From assembly GCA_018398765.1 (NCBI GenBank), contig JAHBMJ010000809.1, forward strand, positions 26,177-50,345: a stretch of DNA of 24,169 nucleotides, read 5' to 3'. Below the pieces are notes generated by a model. The model did no database searches and had not been told where the DNA came from. It saw only the letters and a program-made list of their open reading frames with translations. Positions within the stretch are counted from its first letter, which is position 1, and each line of letters begins with the position of its first letter. This document shows positions 9,649 through 20,752 of this stretch, piece after piece. The DNA is from Chromera velia (Eukaryota; Sar; Chromeraceae). Both the position numbers and the translations under genes were made by a program.

Positions 9649-10070
9649 CTTGCAAGAAAAATATATACACCTACTTGGGCTGACAGCCTTCCAAGTCCAC
9701 CCAACACTTTGTACACCGCGCTATGTATATAGGTATGAGCTGCATGCAAGTGCCCACTGAATGATCAAACTTACAATTGCTTTTTCAGTATATATATGTA
9801 GATCATGTATACGTATATATCGCATCATTCTGTGTTGTTTTCCTCAGGTGTTGCCGTGTTCAATGCTCTGTACGTACGGTACGTACTGTACTGTTGCGCA
9901 ACAGCTCGTGTCACGAGGCGTGTGTTGCCACTGTTGTGCAACAGCTAGCTCGTGTGTTACGCAACAGCTCATGCATGTGTTGCATTTTCATGCATCTGTT
10001 GCTCAGGTTTGTATCGGTATCGATACATCGACTACGATATCCGAGTCCGAGCTTCCTGCAGGGTTCACTA
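9649..10070. other. Upstream region of the kinase gene
   Basis: On the minus strand, just above the first Met, there is TATATATTTTTCTTGCAAG, which could be either a TATA-like stretch plus leader or the 3' end of an intron. Farther out are TA-rich runs (about 9787-9825) and palindromic GTACGTAC words (about 9870-9890). No first exon with a signal peptide could be identified with confidence. Confidence 0.4.
9892..10005. repeat. GCAACAGCT / GTTGC repeat cluster
   Basis: GCAACAGCT occurs at 9898-9906, 9938-9946 and 9961-9969. Each copy is preceded by GTTG, TTGT or TTAC, so that short TGTTGCGCAACA-like palindromes form, and further TGTTGC words follow to 10002. The same AGCTGTTG/GTTGCA vocabulary recurs at 14533-14588. 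Confidence 0.65.
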
Positions 10071-10073
10071 GTC

Positions 10074-10140
10074 CTATCCGTTAGCGGGTAGGGCTTACAT
10101 GCGAAAGGTCGTCGGTTCGAATCCGGGGGAGGTTGGAAGT
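10074..10140 (+). other. tRNA-like stretch with a pol III B box (possible SINE head or tRNA relic)
   Basis: GGTTCGAATCC at 10114-10124 is an exact RNA polymerase III B-box consensus. The bases around it can form a weak T-arm (GTCGG/CCGGG around a seven-base loop). About 30 bases upstream, TTAGCGGGTAGG (10081-10092) looks like a degraded A box. No seven-base-pair acceptor stem or normal anticodon loop could be paired, so this is not called a functional tRNA. A tRNA-derived SINE head or tRNA pseudogene fits better. Confidence 0.4.
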
Positions 10141-10199
10141 GGTACGGCGTACCCGCCTCTCTTTGCTGAAAACTGCTGTGACGTCGATTTGTCGATGAT

Positions 10200-10817
10200 T
10201 CTCCCAGAATCCACAATTGTTAATCATAACACAGATTCATTGATAGTGCCACGTTTGTCGTGCATGATTTTGTTCCGCTCATGTATTGCTCCTCTCCGGG
10301 ATATAGAACAGTGCAACAAAGAGATAGCAGGCAACAGATATACAGCTTTCTCCTCCGCTGCAATGGGTCAGATTGATTGGATCGGCACATTTTGACACGG
10401 GTCTGACAGGGGCATTCTTTCAATACAATCATTCAGCCTCCTATCTATCTTTCTGATACTCCACAGCAGCTTAGCAAATATGCTGGTGGACATATGACAG
10501 ACTGAGCAAAGCCGCAGTCCTGCATGGCAGTCCACGTGATACCCCGGTGTATACTTTCCCTACCAACTGATCGCAGCTCCTACCATGGAGCTTCTATCTG
10601 TTGGCAATTACATGCTGGCACCTGCTGTGCTCATCAAAATTTCCTCCTTGCCTCACATGGGGCCCTGTCTGCAGATCATCAGGCTGTTTGAGGCACTTAC
10701 AGCAACAGTCCATGCAAGCCGGCGACGTGGCACAAGACAGATTGTCATCGGTTAGTCTGAAGCCTTTTCAGATGGCACTGACCCCCTTTCCCCCCTGTCT
10801 CTCCATACTTCGTTAAT
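10200..10817. other. Intergenic stretch, no gene supported
   Basis: Composition is balanced with only short frames on both strands, none with a recognisable motif. It may be the body of whatever element carries the tRNA-like head to its left, or flank of the decayed tract to its right, but no boundaries or terminal repeats were found. Confidence 0.4.
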
Positions 10818-11650
10818 TTGTCGGTACACACAAAAGACCTCCAGATGGCTGGACTAAGTCTAAGGGATCTCTTCAAGAAGGGCGTCCAGTGGATCGAGAG
10901 GTTGCATCGGAGCGAGTCGTTCCGCATCGATCGTTGGCGGAGAAGATCCTCGAGAATTAAGGGAAGCTGCCAGGCGTGCAGGAAGGGGAACCCGGAGGAG
11001 AGTTCACGGGCACGGGACCTCTTCTCTCTGCCCCCTCAGATTTCAGGAAAGTTGTCTTTCTCTGACTTGTCACCCTCTTCCAACGTTTGCTTCCTTCATG
11101 CGCGCAAGAAGCCCTTGATGAAGCTCTAACATCCGTAGACAGACAATGGAGGATGACTAGTCTCCTGGCCCATGCAGTCCGGCTTCTTTTGCGGGGGATG
11201 GCTGAGACCGCCGTTTTTTTTTCGTTTGACTTGGCCCCTGTCGTCACCTGAGGAATTCCAAGAAGGAGCAAGAGGCATTGGAAAAGGGAAGAGCTAGAAA
11301 AATGGCCTGTACGTCGATGCCTCGCTGAAGAAAAAGTTTTTGCATGACTGGGAGGGAGACACTGGTTGAAACAGGAATGCGAGAGATTGACTGGAAGAAG
11401 CAAGACATGGAATCTGTCCGGTCCCCCGAGACGCTGAATCAGATTGTTGGTACCATACCGAGGAGGACCTCCGAAGCCTGTCGTGAACAAGACACATGCA
11501 GGCGCATCTGAAAGCCCTACAGGCGGGCGGGCAAGGTTCCTTCCTTGCGGAGCTTCCATACATGTGGAAGGATGATCGTGCGGGAGTGCGCATACCAATA
11601 GGGATCGATCATGCTCTTCTGCCAAGCTTCAGGGACTGCTCTGGATGGCG
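10818..11650 (+). pseudogene. Decayed coding-like tract, unidentified (old element or dead gene)
   Basis: The plus strand shows several consecutive blocks with protein-like composition (helical, Arg/Leu/Glu-rich segments, then a Pro/Gly/Arg-rich end), interrupted by roughly half a dozen breaks. The block near 11105-11200 and that near 11496-11640 look most protein-like. A 222-residue minus-strand frame across the same bases (10957-11625) is Ser/Pro/Arg-rich and looks like a mirror of the plus-strand blocks. No domain was recognised, so it could be a dead host gene or a fossil of a mobile element. It appears old. Confidence 0.35.
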
Positions 11651-11670
11651 AAGGGTGGGTTCGCAAGAGG

Positions 11671-11787
11671 GAGGGAGGGAGGGAGGGAGGGAGGGAGGGG
11701 CGCATTCAACAGACCAACGAAAGACTCTGCGTAGTGATGTTGCTTTTCCTCCTTCTGCCTCTTCTCTTCTCTTCTCTTCTCTTCTCT
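11671..11787. repeat. GGGA and TCTTC microsatellites
   Basis: A GAGGGAGG block (11671-11699) and a TCTTC pentanucleotide run (about 11757-11787) lie close together in otherwise unique sequence. Confidence 0.85.
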
Positions 11788-12480
11788 GTCTTCTCCTTTT
11801 TGACTTGTCTTCTCCTTCGCGTCTCCCGATCCTCCCTCGTGCTTCTTTTGCGTTACTTCTCTACCTCCTTTTGGCTTGGCAAGACCGCCAGTACAGACCT
11901 TCCACCCTAGTTCCACCCGTTCACTCTGATGCTTGAAGAATTTATGCGGTTTTGAGAGGGAGACAGTGGCACGCGAGTGAGCGCAGAAGGAGAAGAAGGA
12001 GTTGACTCTAGCACACCGAAATACGACGAGAGAGAGGAAAGAGACCGAAGAATGAAGGTTTTGCTAGAGGACGACCGGAGAGGGGGATTGAAGAGAGAAG
12101 AGGACAATAGGAGATCGAGGAAGTAAGAATCCAAACAATTTGTGTCTGGAGCTTGCATTATCTTGTTTCCCCCGATGAACCTCTCCTGACCCGACCTGGC
12201 TTCACGTCATGCAGTAGACGAAGTTTCCTCATTCTGCTTGCTTTCCTGTCTGCCTGTCTGAGATGGTTACGCAAAGGGGCAAGGAAATAGACCCATCTTC
12301 CTTCTCCCATCGGTACCGTCGGTGTCTGTCCGTTCCCCTTTCCTCTCTCTCCCTTGCCCACCTCTTTTGGCAGGTCATGCACATCATACACAGAGTGGAG
12401 AGAAGAACCATTTGGACCCCCCTGTTAATTAACTTGAAGTCCTTCATCCTCTGGGCACCAGGTGTCTCTTCCTTTCAAAC
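11788..12480. other. Gene-poor intergenic stretch
   Basis: Pyrimidine-rich then purine-rich sequence is present, with short frames on both strands. Nothing with a motif, coding periodicity or splice logic was found. It is the balanced-composition flank of the AT-rich island that starts near 12480. Confidence 0.45.
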
Positions 12481-13250
12481 AAGGCCGGATTTTCTCTAAA
12501 TTTCTCCAGAAATTTCTCTAAAGAAACATGATTCAAACATCCAAAGTAATATAGTATCTACTCATCGAATCAACCTTTCCTCCACCTCTGCCTTCCTCAG
12601 CTTCTCTTTCAGTCTCCGAGTCTCTTACCTCACTTCATCGAATGCCCTCGTAAAATTGAGAAAAACCACACCCAGCGTTCCGATTCTTGCAATCATGCAC
12701 AAACAACAAGCAAAGTGTTTCAAAGTCAAATTCAGACCAACTTGAAGAACTCAAATACCTCATGCTAAAACTTAAAGTTGTGAACAAGGCTAGGAGTAAG
12801 GTCAAGATTCAAAAATTTAAAACAAATTAAAAAAAAAGTCTAAAAAAATGTGAGACTTTTCAAATTTACTTTTGTAAACGTATTTTTTAGGGTTTGAAAC
12901 CGTTTGATAACTTTAAATGTAAGTTAGTATCTGTCCTATCCTAATTTCAAAACATATAACAAAACTAGGTTTGGTATGTGAATTTATTTTTGCATAATAA
13001 AGCCTGAGTCCAATCGTAAACTATATATACAATAAAGTTGCGGCGTAAACTTTAAACTTTTAAACTTCGGTGCATAACTTGCAAGTGGTAACCTAATTGA
13101 TAATTTTACTAGTAATTTCAACTTAAAAAGTGAGAAACTCTCACTTAATTGCCGAACAAGACCTCATACCGGAAAGGGTGAAAGCATAAGCAACGTGCCT
13201 TTACTGGAGGTATGCAGTGTGAAGGAAGGATATGGTTGCATATAGTTGAA
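12481..13250. other. AT-rich island, left part
   Basis: Composition changes sharply to AT-rich with A and T runs (for example 12828-12847) and no coding frames. A local inverted pair AAATTTCTCCAGAAATTT sits at about 12498-12515. I found no terminal inverted repeats like those of the element at 1363-2193. It could be a mobile-element remnant or an intergenic AT island. Confidence 0.45.
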
Positions 13251-13329
13251 GTGGGTCAAAGTTTTTGTGTCACAGTTACTCTGCTTGCTTCTCAAACGGT
13301 TTGTTCATCAATCGATGGTCAATTTCTTT

Positions 13330-14010
13330 CTCTTCTCATTCAGTTTCAATCTTTTTTTCTTTTCTTTTCCCTTTCTCAGACTCAGAGTGTGAAACCTGTC
13401 TTTCTTGTCACTCCTTCTATCACTTCACCTCTCTTAGTCAGACAAAACGATAAGAAGCAACCCATAAGAAGAGAGAGGGTTTTCCATGCCCCTTTGTGTA
13501 TCTCTGAAAAAGAACGTTAGAAAAGTGTGAAAGAAAAGAGAAGTGAACTTTTGATTTCCCTTTCCTTTTTCTTCTCTGTTTGAAAGTTTCTTTTCTGCAA
13601 CTCCCTTTGTCGCCTCATACTTTTTGAGTCAGACAGAATAACAAGAAGCAACCCATAAAAAGAGAAAGGGTTTTCTATTCCCCTCTGTGTATCTTGGGAA
13701 AAGAACGTTCTTGGTTACTCAGAAAAGTATAAAAGAAAACAGAAGAGTGCTTCTCTCTTTTTTTCACTTAGTCTCAATTCATCATGCTTTTTGTTTCTCG
13801 CTCTTGTTGAAGTTTCTTTTCTTGTCACTCTCCCTGTCACTTTATCTTTCTAAGTCAGACAGAACGACAAGAAGCAACCCATAAGAAGAGAAAGGGCTTT
13901 ACCGTTCCCCTTTGTGCGTCTTGGGAAAAGAAACGTTCTTGGTTACTCTAAAAAGTATGAAATAAATGTGTTCTCTCTCTCACCTGGTCTTAATCTCTTC
14001 TCTCAATTCT
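13330..14010. repeat. Three diverged tandem copies of a roughly 190-226-bp unit
   Basis: GAAGCAACCCATAA recurs at 13454, 13645 and 13871 (spacings 191 and 226). Each is preceded by GTCAGACA and followed by a GGGTTTT or GGGCTTT word, CCCCT(T/C)TGTG, and GAAAAGAACGTT or a one-base variant. The second and third copies also share CTTGGTTACTC. Between anchors each unit has a pyrimidine-rich TTTCTTTTC segment, where most of the length difference lies. There is no open frame through the array. It looks like a small, old satellite-type array. Confidence 0.8.
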
Positions 14011-14099
14011 TTTCCCCCCCTTTTCTCTTGCGTTTCAGCACTAAAAGTCATTTCGTTTTTGGCAGCCTTTTGCCTCTCTGCTAGATGGCCTCAAATCGG

Positions 14100-15120
14100 A
14101 ACCAGAAAGTCATTCAGATAAAGGAAAAATCATGCCGCGTATGCTAGTGCATGTGCTTTTTCTTTAATTATAAACCGTTTGCGGCATAGGTTAGACCTGT
14201 GCGGGCTGGCCAAGGAGGTCTGATAGGTCTAGGCGCTTTCCTTCAAGTTAGAAGCTGCACATCAGACATTCGGCATTAGGGTGGGAAGCCAATCCTCCAG
14301 ACATAAATCCTAATCCTAATTAAAGTTTTTTTACCTTAACCTAGCTAACTCAGCTAAGGCGAGACCTTAACAAACACTCAATTAAAAAACTGCTAGAAAA
14401 TCAGGCATTCAATCTGCATTGAAACTAGTATTGAAAACTGGATTTAAAAACTTGTAAACTGCTAGGAGTATCACAGAGAAAAAAAAAAAGTAAATAACTC
14501 TTTTTGTCAGGTACTTTTTTTTTTGTCTAAAACAACTGTTGTTTAGCTGTTGTACGGGTGTTGCACAAGTGTTGCAAGGTGTTGCAGGCAAAAAAAAAAG
14601 GAAAAAGAAAAAAGAAAAAAAAAAGTATAGATAACTCGTTTTTCTAGAGACTTTGTTTCTTTTTTTTTTTTGCTATGACATACCTAGGTAAACTGTATAT
14701 TAAATTAATTTAAATACATAAGTGCTCCATGCATGAATACATTCATAATGAGGCGGTTGATAAATTGAAGCGCGTTGATTTCTAGATTGATTCTAGCGTT
14801 GATTATGAAGCCCTCAATGACCCTTTTTCAAAAGAGTCTTTAAAGAGATCCTCCCAAGCCGTGTTTAAACACGGTGTTTTGTACTCTAGTTTGAGCTGCT
14901 TCCTGATCGAGCTAGGACAGGGAGGCCGGATCGAGCTCGCCCCGTTGAACTAGCGTTGAACAGCTATAGTGCATCCGTGTGCGCGCGCATGAAGGCACGC
15001 CGGCGTGACGCCCTAGGTGACGCCGCTTCGATCGCTGTACACAACTGCATGCGCCCAGCTGCCCTTCCACTCTTCTGACAGACAGATCTCACGTGAGGGT
15101 GCCGCAGCAGTGAGAGTACT
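14100..15120. other. AT-rich island, right part, no gene
   Basis: The sequence is AT-rich with CTAG/TTAA words and A/T homopolymers, and it turns GC-rich at about 14880-15060 (CGATCGAGC, GCGCGCGC and CGCCGGCGTGACG words). No coding frame or terminal repeats were found. It shares the CTAGCTNNCTCAGCTA vocabulary with 1040-1060. Confidence 0.45.
14475..14672. repeat. Duplicated poly-A / ATAACTC / poly-T block
   Basis: An A run followed by AGTAAATAACTC and then a T run occurs at about 14479-14525. A second version, A run, AGTATAGATAACTC, then T run, occurs at about 14616-14671. Each copy is a potential A:T hairpin, and the two flank a GTTGCA cluster (14533-14588). Confidence 0.7.
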
Positions 15121-17492
15121 CAATGCTGCCACTCGTTGATTCAGCTCTAGCTTCAGCTACAGATCTCTATGCCTTCTTTCTCGTTTGCCTCCCGCCCTTC
15201 CCTCTTAATTCCATTGCTTTCCCGACATCCCTCTTCCTTCTTTTCGGCCTGGAGAGAAGAGAACGACCAGCTGCTGCTCTCCTCTCTCATGCCTCTCTTC
15301 TCTCCAAAAGAATTCACTCCTCCCCTGATTCTTCTCTTTTCATTGTTTCTCTTTCTTGCATGCTCACCGATCGATCGATCGATTGATCCATCCACACTGC
15401 CCTTCCGTCTCCGTCTCTTGCAATTAAGTCAGCCTGTTGTCGTTGTCTGTGACCTCGTTCAGAGGTCGTGTTCGTAAAAAAGTAAGTAAGTAAGAAAGAA
15501 AGAGAGCAGCAGAGCAAACAGGGGAAGACGAGATAGACAGTCACAGAGACACAGGAAAGGAAAGCAAAGGAAAGAATGGAAGGACGAAAGAGGCATGCCT
15601 GCTCTTTCGACAGAGACGGCCCTCTTTCCCAACAGGAAAAAGCTCTCGAAAATCAGTCGGTCTGTCGGGTTGCAGACAGTCCGACGAGCAAAGAAAAAGA
15701 AAAGAGGGGCGCAGCAACACAATTATAGGTGACAATTTCAGTCGCATTGTGTTGTCCCTCCCCCCTCTGTCCGTCTGGTACTAACGCCACCCGACGGGTC
15801 GGGGGCCAGATAGAAAAAGATGACCCCACCCTGAAAGAAAAAAATGAGAAGAATAAAAAAGTTAACGACAGAAGGATTGAAGCGAAAACAAGCTTCCTGT
15901 ACGAGATGAACAAGAGAATTAATTTCCCTGTACCCTGCTGCATGCCCTGCTTGCTGGTATTTCCTTCCCACTTAATTTCTCGTTTTCATCTTCATCTCTT
16001 CATTCTCTGTCGCCTTTCAAGTTCAGCTCCCACTTTTTGCAGCGCAAGCACTTCAATGAGCATCAGTTTACCCATTTATTCGTCGGCAAACCAACAAACA
16101 GATGCAAGAAAAAGAGAAGAGAAGAGAAGAAAGAGAACCCAGTCGGGATCTGTCTGACGCTCTCTCTACCAATCACACGTTCTAGCGGACGCACACAAAG
16201 AAGACGAAGAAGAAAAAGAAGGAGCAGCCGGGCCACCCATGACGTCCGGATACGCCATAAATATACTCATAACAATACACGAGAAAGATTTAAAAAGACG
16301 CACAACCGCCAACACCCATCCCTTTCTCGCTTCTCGCTGGATCCATCATTTGCCTTCCCCTCCCTACACTCTATTTCTCACTTCAAGAAACTGCCCGATC
16401 CGATGCCGGACGCTCCAAACCTTCTGCTGCAGGGTCGGCATACAATTTCACCCAGCATATCAGGCAGCAAGCCAAATCGAAAAACAGACGTACAGGATGG
16501 ACAGACCACTTGCCTGTCAACTTTCTTCTACAAAAGTGATGAAGAAAAAATAGAGGCAGGCAGGTAAGCACACAGTAATGTGACTCACGTTCAGTTCCCT
16601 CCCGATTTCTCTTTTCTTTCTCGATCCCTTCTTCGAACTTCGCTCCCAACGAACCTTTCTCCCTGCCTCTGTATGCGGATGCCACGAAGAAAAAGAAGAG
16701 GCCTTGCAAAAGAAACAAAGGGCAATGTGGAGGAAGTTTTTCCCTCCTTACCCCGACTAATTCCTTCCTTCATTTAGAGAAACCACGAGCAGGCGTACAG
16801 TGCAAATTCCCTCCAAGACCTACATCCATATTGTACCCAAACATTTTCTCAGCAGAAAGAGCTAGGAAAAGAACCATCCTATTGCTGCTGGTGCTGTCCC
16901 TTACCGCTTCGCTGCATCTCAATTGCTTGCGGACCCATACAAACACAGGAAAAGTCACTAGGCGGAACGATGGCGCGATCCACTGAGGTGCAGGATAAGA
17001 AGAAACAAGAAGGAGAAAAAGACGAATTCCCACATCTTTCCCCTTTCCTGTCTCTGGCCTTTCCGAAGGCCCAACGAGAAGAAGAGGGACGAGAGAACCG
17101 AAAAGGAACTAAGGAAGTCGAAACCATTTCTTCTCTCTTCCTTTCTTTCTTGGTTTCTTTCTTCTCCAATCGGCCCGCGTTCTTCATTATGTCTCCTTCT
17201 CATGCACTTCATTTTACACACCCATCTCCCACTGATTCAAACCACTCATCCATCCAACCACCTCGACAGGCACATAGGGGGACGGAACCTTCCCCCCCCT
17301 TCAGAAACAAACAGACAACCCCAAGAGTGCAGGAAAATCCACCGCATCCTCGTTTGCTTTCACTTCTTCTATTCCAATACCGTCCGTTTCCCCCGGTCCC
17401 CACGCATTCATTCACTACCCCTTGCTCCATCCATTTCTTCTTTCTGTGCATGAACCTCCCTCCCTCCCGCCCTCTCTCGATCGATCGATGAG
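15121..17492. other. Gene-poor region downstream of the PHD gene
   Basis: Sequence is pyrimidine- or purine-biased with many short frames on both strands, Ser/Phe/Leu-rich or Arg/Lys-rich as expected from biased DNA. It has GATC tetranucleotides at about 15367-15384 and 17476-17488. The right part is probably the 3' untranslated region of the PHD gene. The longest plus-strand frame (16037-16567) has no motif and no splice support, and is not called. Confidence 0.45.
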
Positions 17493-20400
17493 TCATCGAA
17501 AGGGAGGCCCCGAAGGAGGAGGAGGTTGGGGCTCCTTCTTCGGGGACTTCTGCCTCTGCAGCAGATTGCCGATCGTCCCGTGCAGATTCGCAGCAGCAGC
17601 AAACGAAGGTCCATAGGCAGGAGACGGCACGGCCATGGGAGACGACTGAGCGTCAGAGGAGGAAATCCCCCTCGTCGTCCCGGTCCCAGTCGTAGATGAA
17701 TGACCTCCATGAACGGGCAGGGCCCCACCGGAGCCTTGTGAGTCCGTACGGACCGGCAGCGCCCCCCAGGCTTGCTGCTGTTGTGTCGGCAGACCTGCGT
17801 ACGTCGAGCCTGGACGTGGGCTTCTCTGCTGTCGTGCCTGCGCTGCGACTACTGCGGCCTCCATCGAGAAGGACGAGCTGGAGGCTGCACCTGGCACTTT
17901 GGCCCCCTTGGTTGGAGAGAGGGGACGGGAGTCACTTGCGGCCCCTCCCCTCGCAGCCATGCCCCCAGTGTAACGGGCGGCGTTTGAGGGGGACCGTGGG
18001 GGGCTTCGACCGTGGACAGGGTGTGCTCCCATCAGTTGCGCTTGTGGCTGTGGGTGGCCAGCCTGTCCTTGGCCTTGGGCGTACGAGAGAGGAAGAGGCC
18101 AAGGTTGTCCGCGGCATCCATCGCAGGTCCTGTATGCATGCAGAAAGAAGAGAGGGAGAGACAGAGAAAGAGAAAGAGGGAGGAGGGGCGGTCAGAGAAT
18201 TGGATGGGCTCTTCTTCTTTTCTCTTTTGGCGTTGTCGTGAAGGAGGGCGAAACGAGAGGACGAACTCAAAAGGATACAAAAAAAACACAGGGAGAAGAA
18301 GACGACGAGAACAGAGACACAGAGAGAGAGAGAAGTTGAAGGTACAGACAGACTGACAGACAAAAGAGGAGAAGAGATGATACGCATGAACTCAGAGACA
18401 AGAGAGAGAGAGAGACGAGAGAGAGAGAGAGAGCAACCATGAAAACAATGAACTGACCACACGAAGTTCTTGTCTGTCTCAATTCTATCCATCTGCTCGT
18501 CTGTCAGAGCCACACATGGAGCATGAAACCAGACCCCGTGATTACATTCCTGCAGGCAGGCAGGCAGGCAGGGAGACGTTCTCTTTCTCTCGTAGCTAGT
18601 CGGGCAGTCCCTTAGAGAAATTGCATTCTCATCGGCAGGGGGGGACACCCACAGTCAGGAGGGAGGGAAAGAAAGAGAAACCTGCGCGATGGCGAGACAC
18701 AGAGAAACTTAGAGAGAGAATACATTTCTTCCTTTTCCCTCCGTCAAATTCAGACAGGCGTACGGACGGACAGAGAGAAAGAAAGAGGGGGGAATCGCAT
18801 TGAAGCTTACAGAGGAGAGACAAACCAAACAAAACAGAAGAGAAAACGCCGGGAGCAACCAACCCCCACCGACCTTATCCATGCTGCATTTGACCATTCG
18901 ACCGAATTCGCCCTGCGGGGAGGGCAGAGAACACAAGAAGAAAAGGAAGAAAAAGGAGCGGGAGACAAAGGAAGAGCGGTCAGTTTTCTGCCTCAAATTA
19001 TGGTCCGTGCAGCATGCCTCCTCTATTCCATGCGGGACAGCCGGCAAGTGGAGACACTGCGAGGATTTGCTGCGGAATTATTCGTCCTCCTTTCTCCATC
19101 TATTCTGCCGGTCCGACTTCCTCATTTCTTCTCTTCTCTCCCTGCATACTGACTTATTGGTTACGACAGCAACCCGCACGCGCCCTTTCATTCAGCACTT
19201 CTTGCCTATCCATTTCCCTTTCTGGCGTCTGAAATGGCGGGCTGGACTGACGAACCGACCTTATGGCAAATGCACCAGCCTCGCTCTGCCCCTCCTGCAC
19301 CCGCATGGGCCTGCGGACGCGCCCCTGCACGATGAAGGACGGGGAATAAATATCAATACATAGATCAGATGCAAGTCCAGGGGCGGGGCAGCTTTTGTTC
19401 GTTTGTTGATTTTCTTCAGCCAAAATTGGCTTTCAGATTGGCATTCTTGACAGTGAGGAAGAAAGAGAAAGGAAAAATGCAAGGTGATGGGCGTGTTAGT
19501 GGAAGTGGGCTGAGAAGAAGAAAGAAAAACGGTTTCTTTGCCCGAAGGAAAAAAATAAGTTTCTTTGCCCAATCGGTCTCTGGTTGTTTCTGCACTCCAA
19601 GAATGCGATGAATGATTTCCGCTCTCCGCATTTGGAGGCCTCCCTGGGGTACATAAAAGAAAAAGCCAGACAGAGGCTTCAAAAAAGGAAGCCAGAGACA
19701 CGAAATGCGAACGAGACGTAGGTACAAAAACATTTCTGACACCCCCTTCCTGACCTCCTCTTCCACCCGGAGCTTCCCTTCTGCAGGCAGGCAGACAGAC
19801 AGACCATACGTTTCTTCTTCTCTCTTCTTTTCTTCATGAACACAATAGACAAAACGAAAGAAAGAACAAAGACAGACAGACAGACAGACAGACAGACGGA
19901 CGGACAGACATAGAGGCGTTCAGGCGGAGAGGCACAGCCAAAGACAATGTGAAGGATCCAAACGCAAAAAGACGAAAACGAAAAACAAATCTCCCCTTTC
20001 ACTCAAAAAATCAACAAAAGAGACCAGACAGACAGACCGACCCCGAAAAAGGCACCATAGTCCCCTGCTGCCCTCTGGCCTCCCTCTCCCTCCCAGCCCC
20101 CCCACCGCCAGTCCCTAGCACGATCTGCTGGGAGTGGATGAAGGGGGGCGCTTCTCCTGCCGTCCCTGCGACCGTGGCTGTAAGGCGCTGCTTCTTTTTC
20201 TTCTGCTGCACCTGGCCGCTTGCGGCATCACTGGCGCTTCCGTCCGTTGGAGACTGCAGACAGGAAAGAATTTGAAAATGTTCTGGACGTAGCTTGAAAT
20301 TTATTTGTTTGCACGAGGACAGCGGCCTTTCCTTGTTTCCTGAAGTGGTGAATAGAGACGTCACTCGACTCCACTCGACACGAAAAGAACAAATGAACGA

Positions 20401-20701
20401 AAGGTGGCTCGGGTGGGTTTCTATCCAATCCTTTTCCATTTTTTCTTCTCCCCTTCTCATTTTTTGCTGCTTTGGTCTCCTACTTCGTGACGATCCCTCA
20501 ACCACCAGGAACGTATCTCTACTCACTTCATTCAATCCCTAGAAATTCCCTTCCCTTCCCTGCCCTCACTGACCCTTTGTGCTTGGATCTGGGACCCTCC
20601 CAGTTGTATCCCCCCAACGTTGCGAGCAAACCCAGAGGCTGCACTCACCACAACACGGGGGGGAGAGAGGAATTCGCTGAAATGCTTGCAAGATGGGAAG
20701 G

Positions 20702-20752
<51 letters not shown>

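Noticed and set aside
10074-10140. A functional tRNA gene
   Set aside because: Only the T-arm and B box are convincing; the acceptor stem, D-arm and anticodon loop do not pair.
10957-11625. A 222-codon minus-strand open frame
   Set aside because: Its Ser/Pro/Arg-rich composition looks like the mirror of plus-strand coding-like blocks, and it has no motif or splice support.
16037-16567. A 176-codon plus-strand frame
   Set aside because: It is Arg/Lys/Ser/His-rich from biased sequence, with no domain, no acceptor or donor logic, and it lies in the likely 3' flank of the PHD gene.
19416-19660. A possible exon after CCCCAG at about 19649 in the PHD gene
   Set aside because: All three frames are short and none gives a donor whose phase fits the WCICHK exon; the 26-base exon at 19755-19780 fits instead, though also tentatively.
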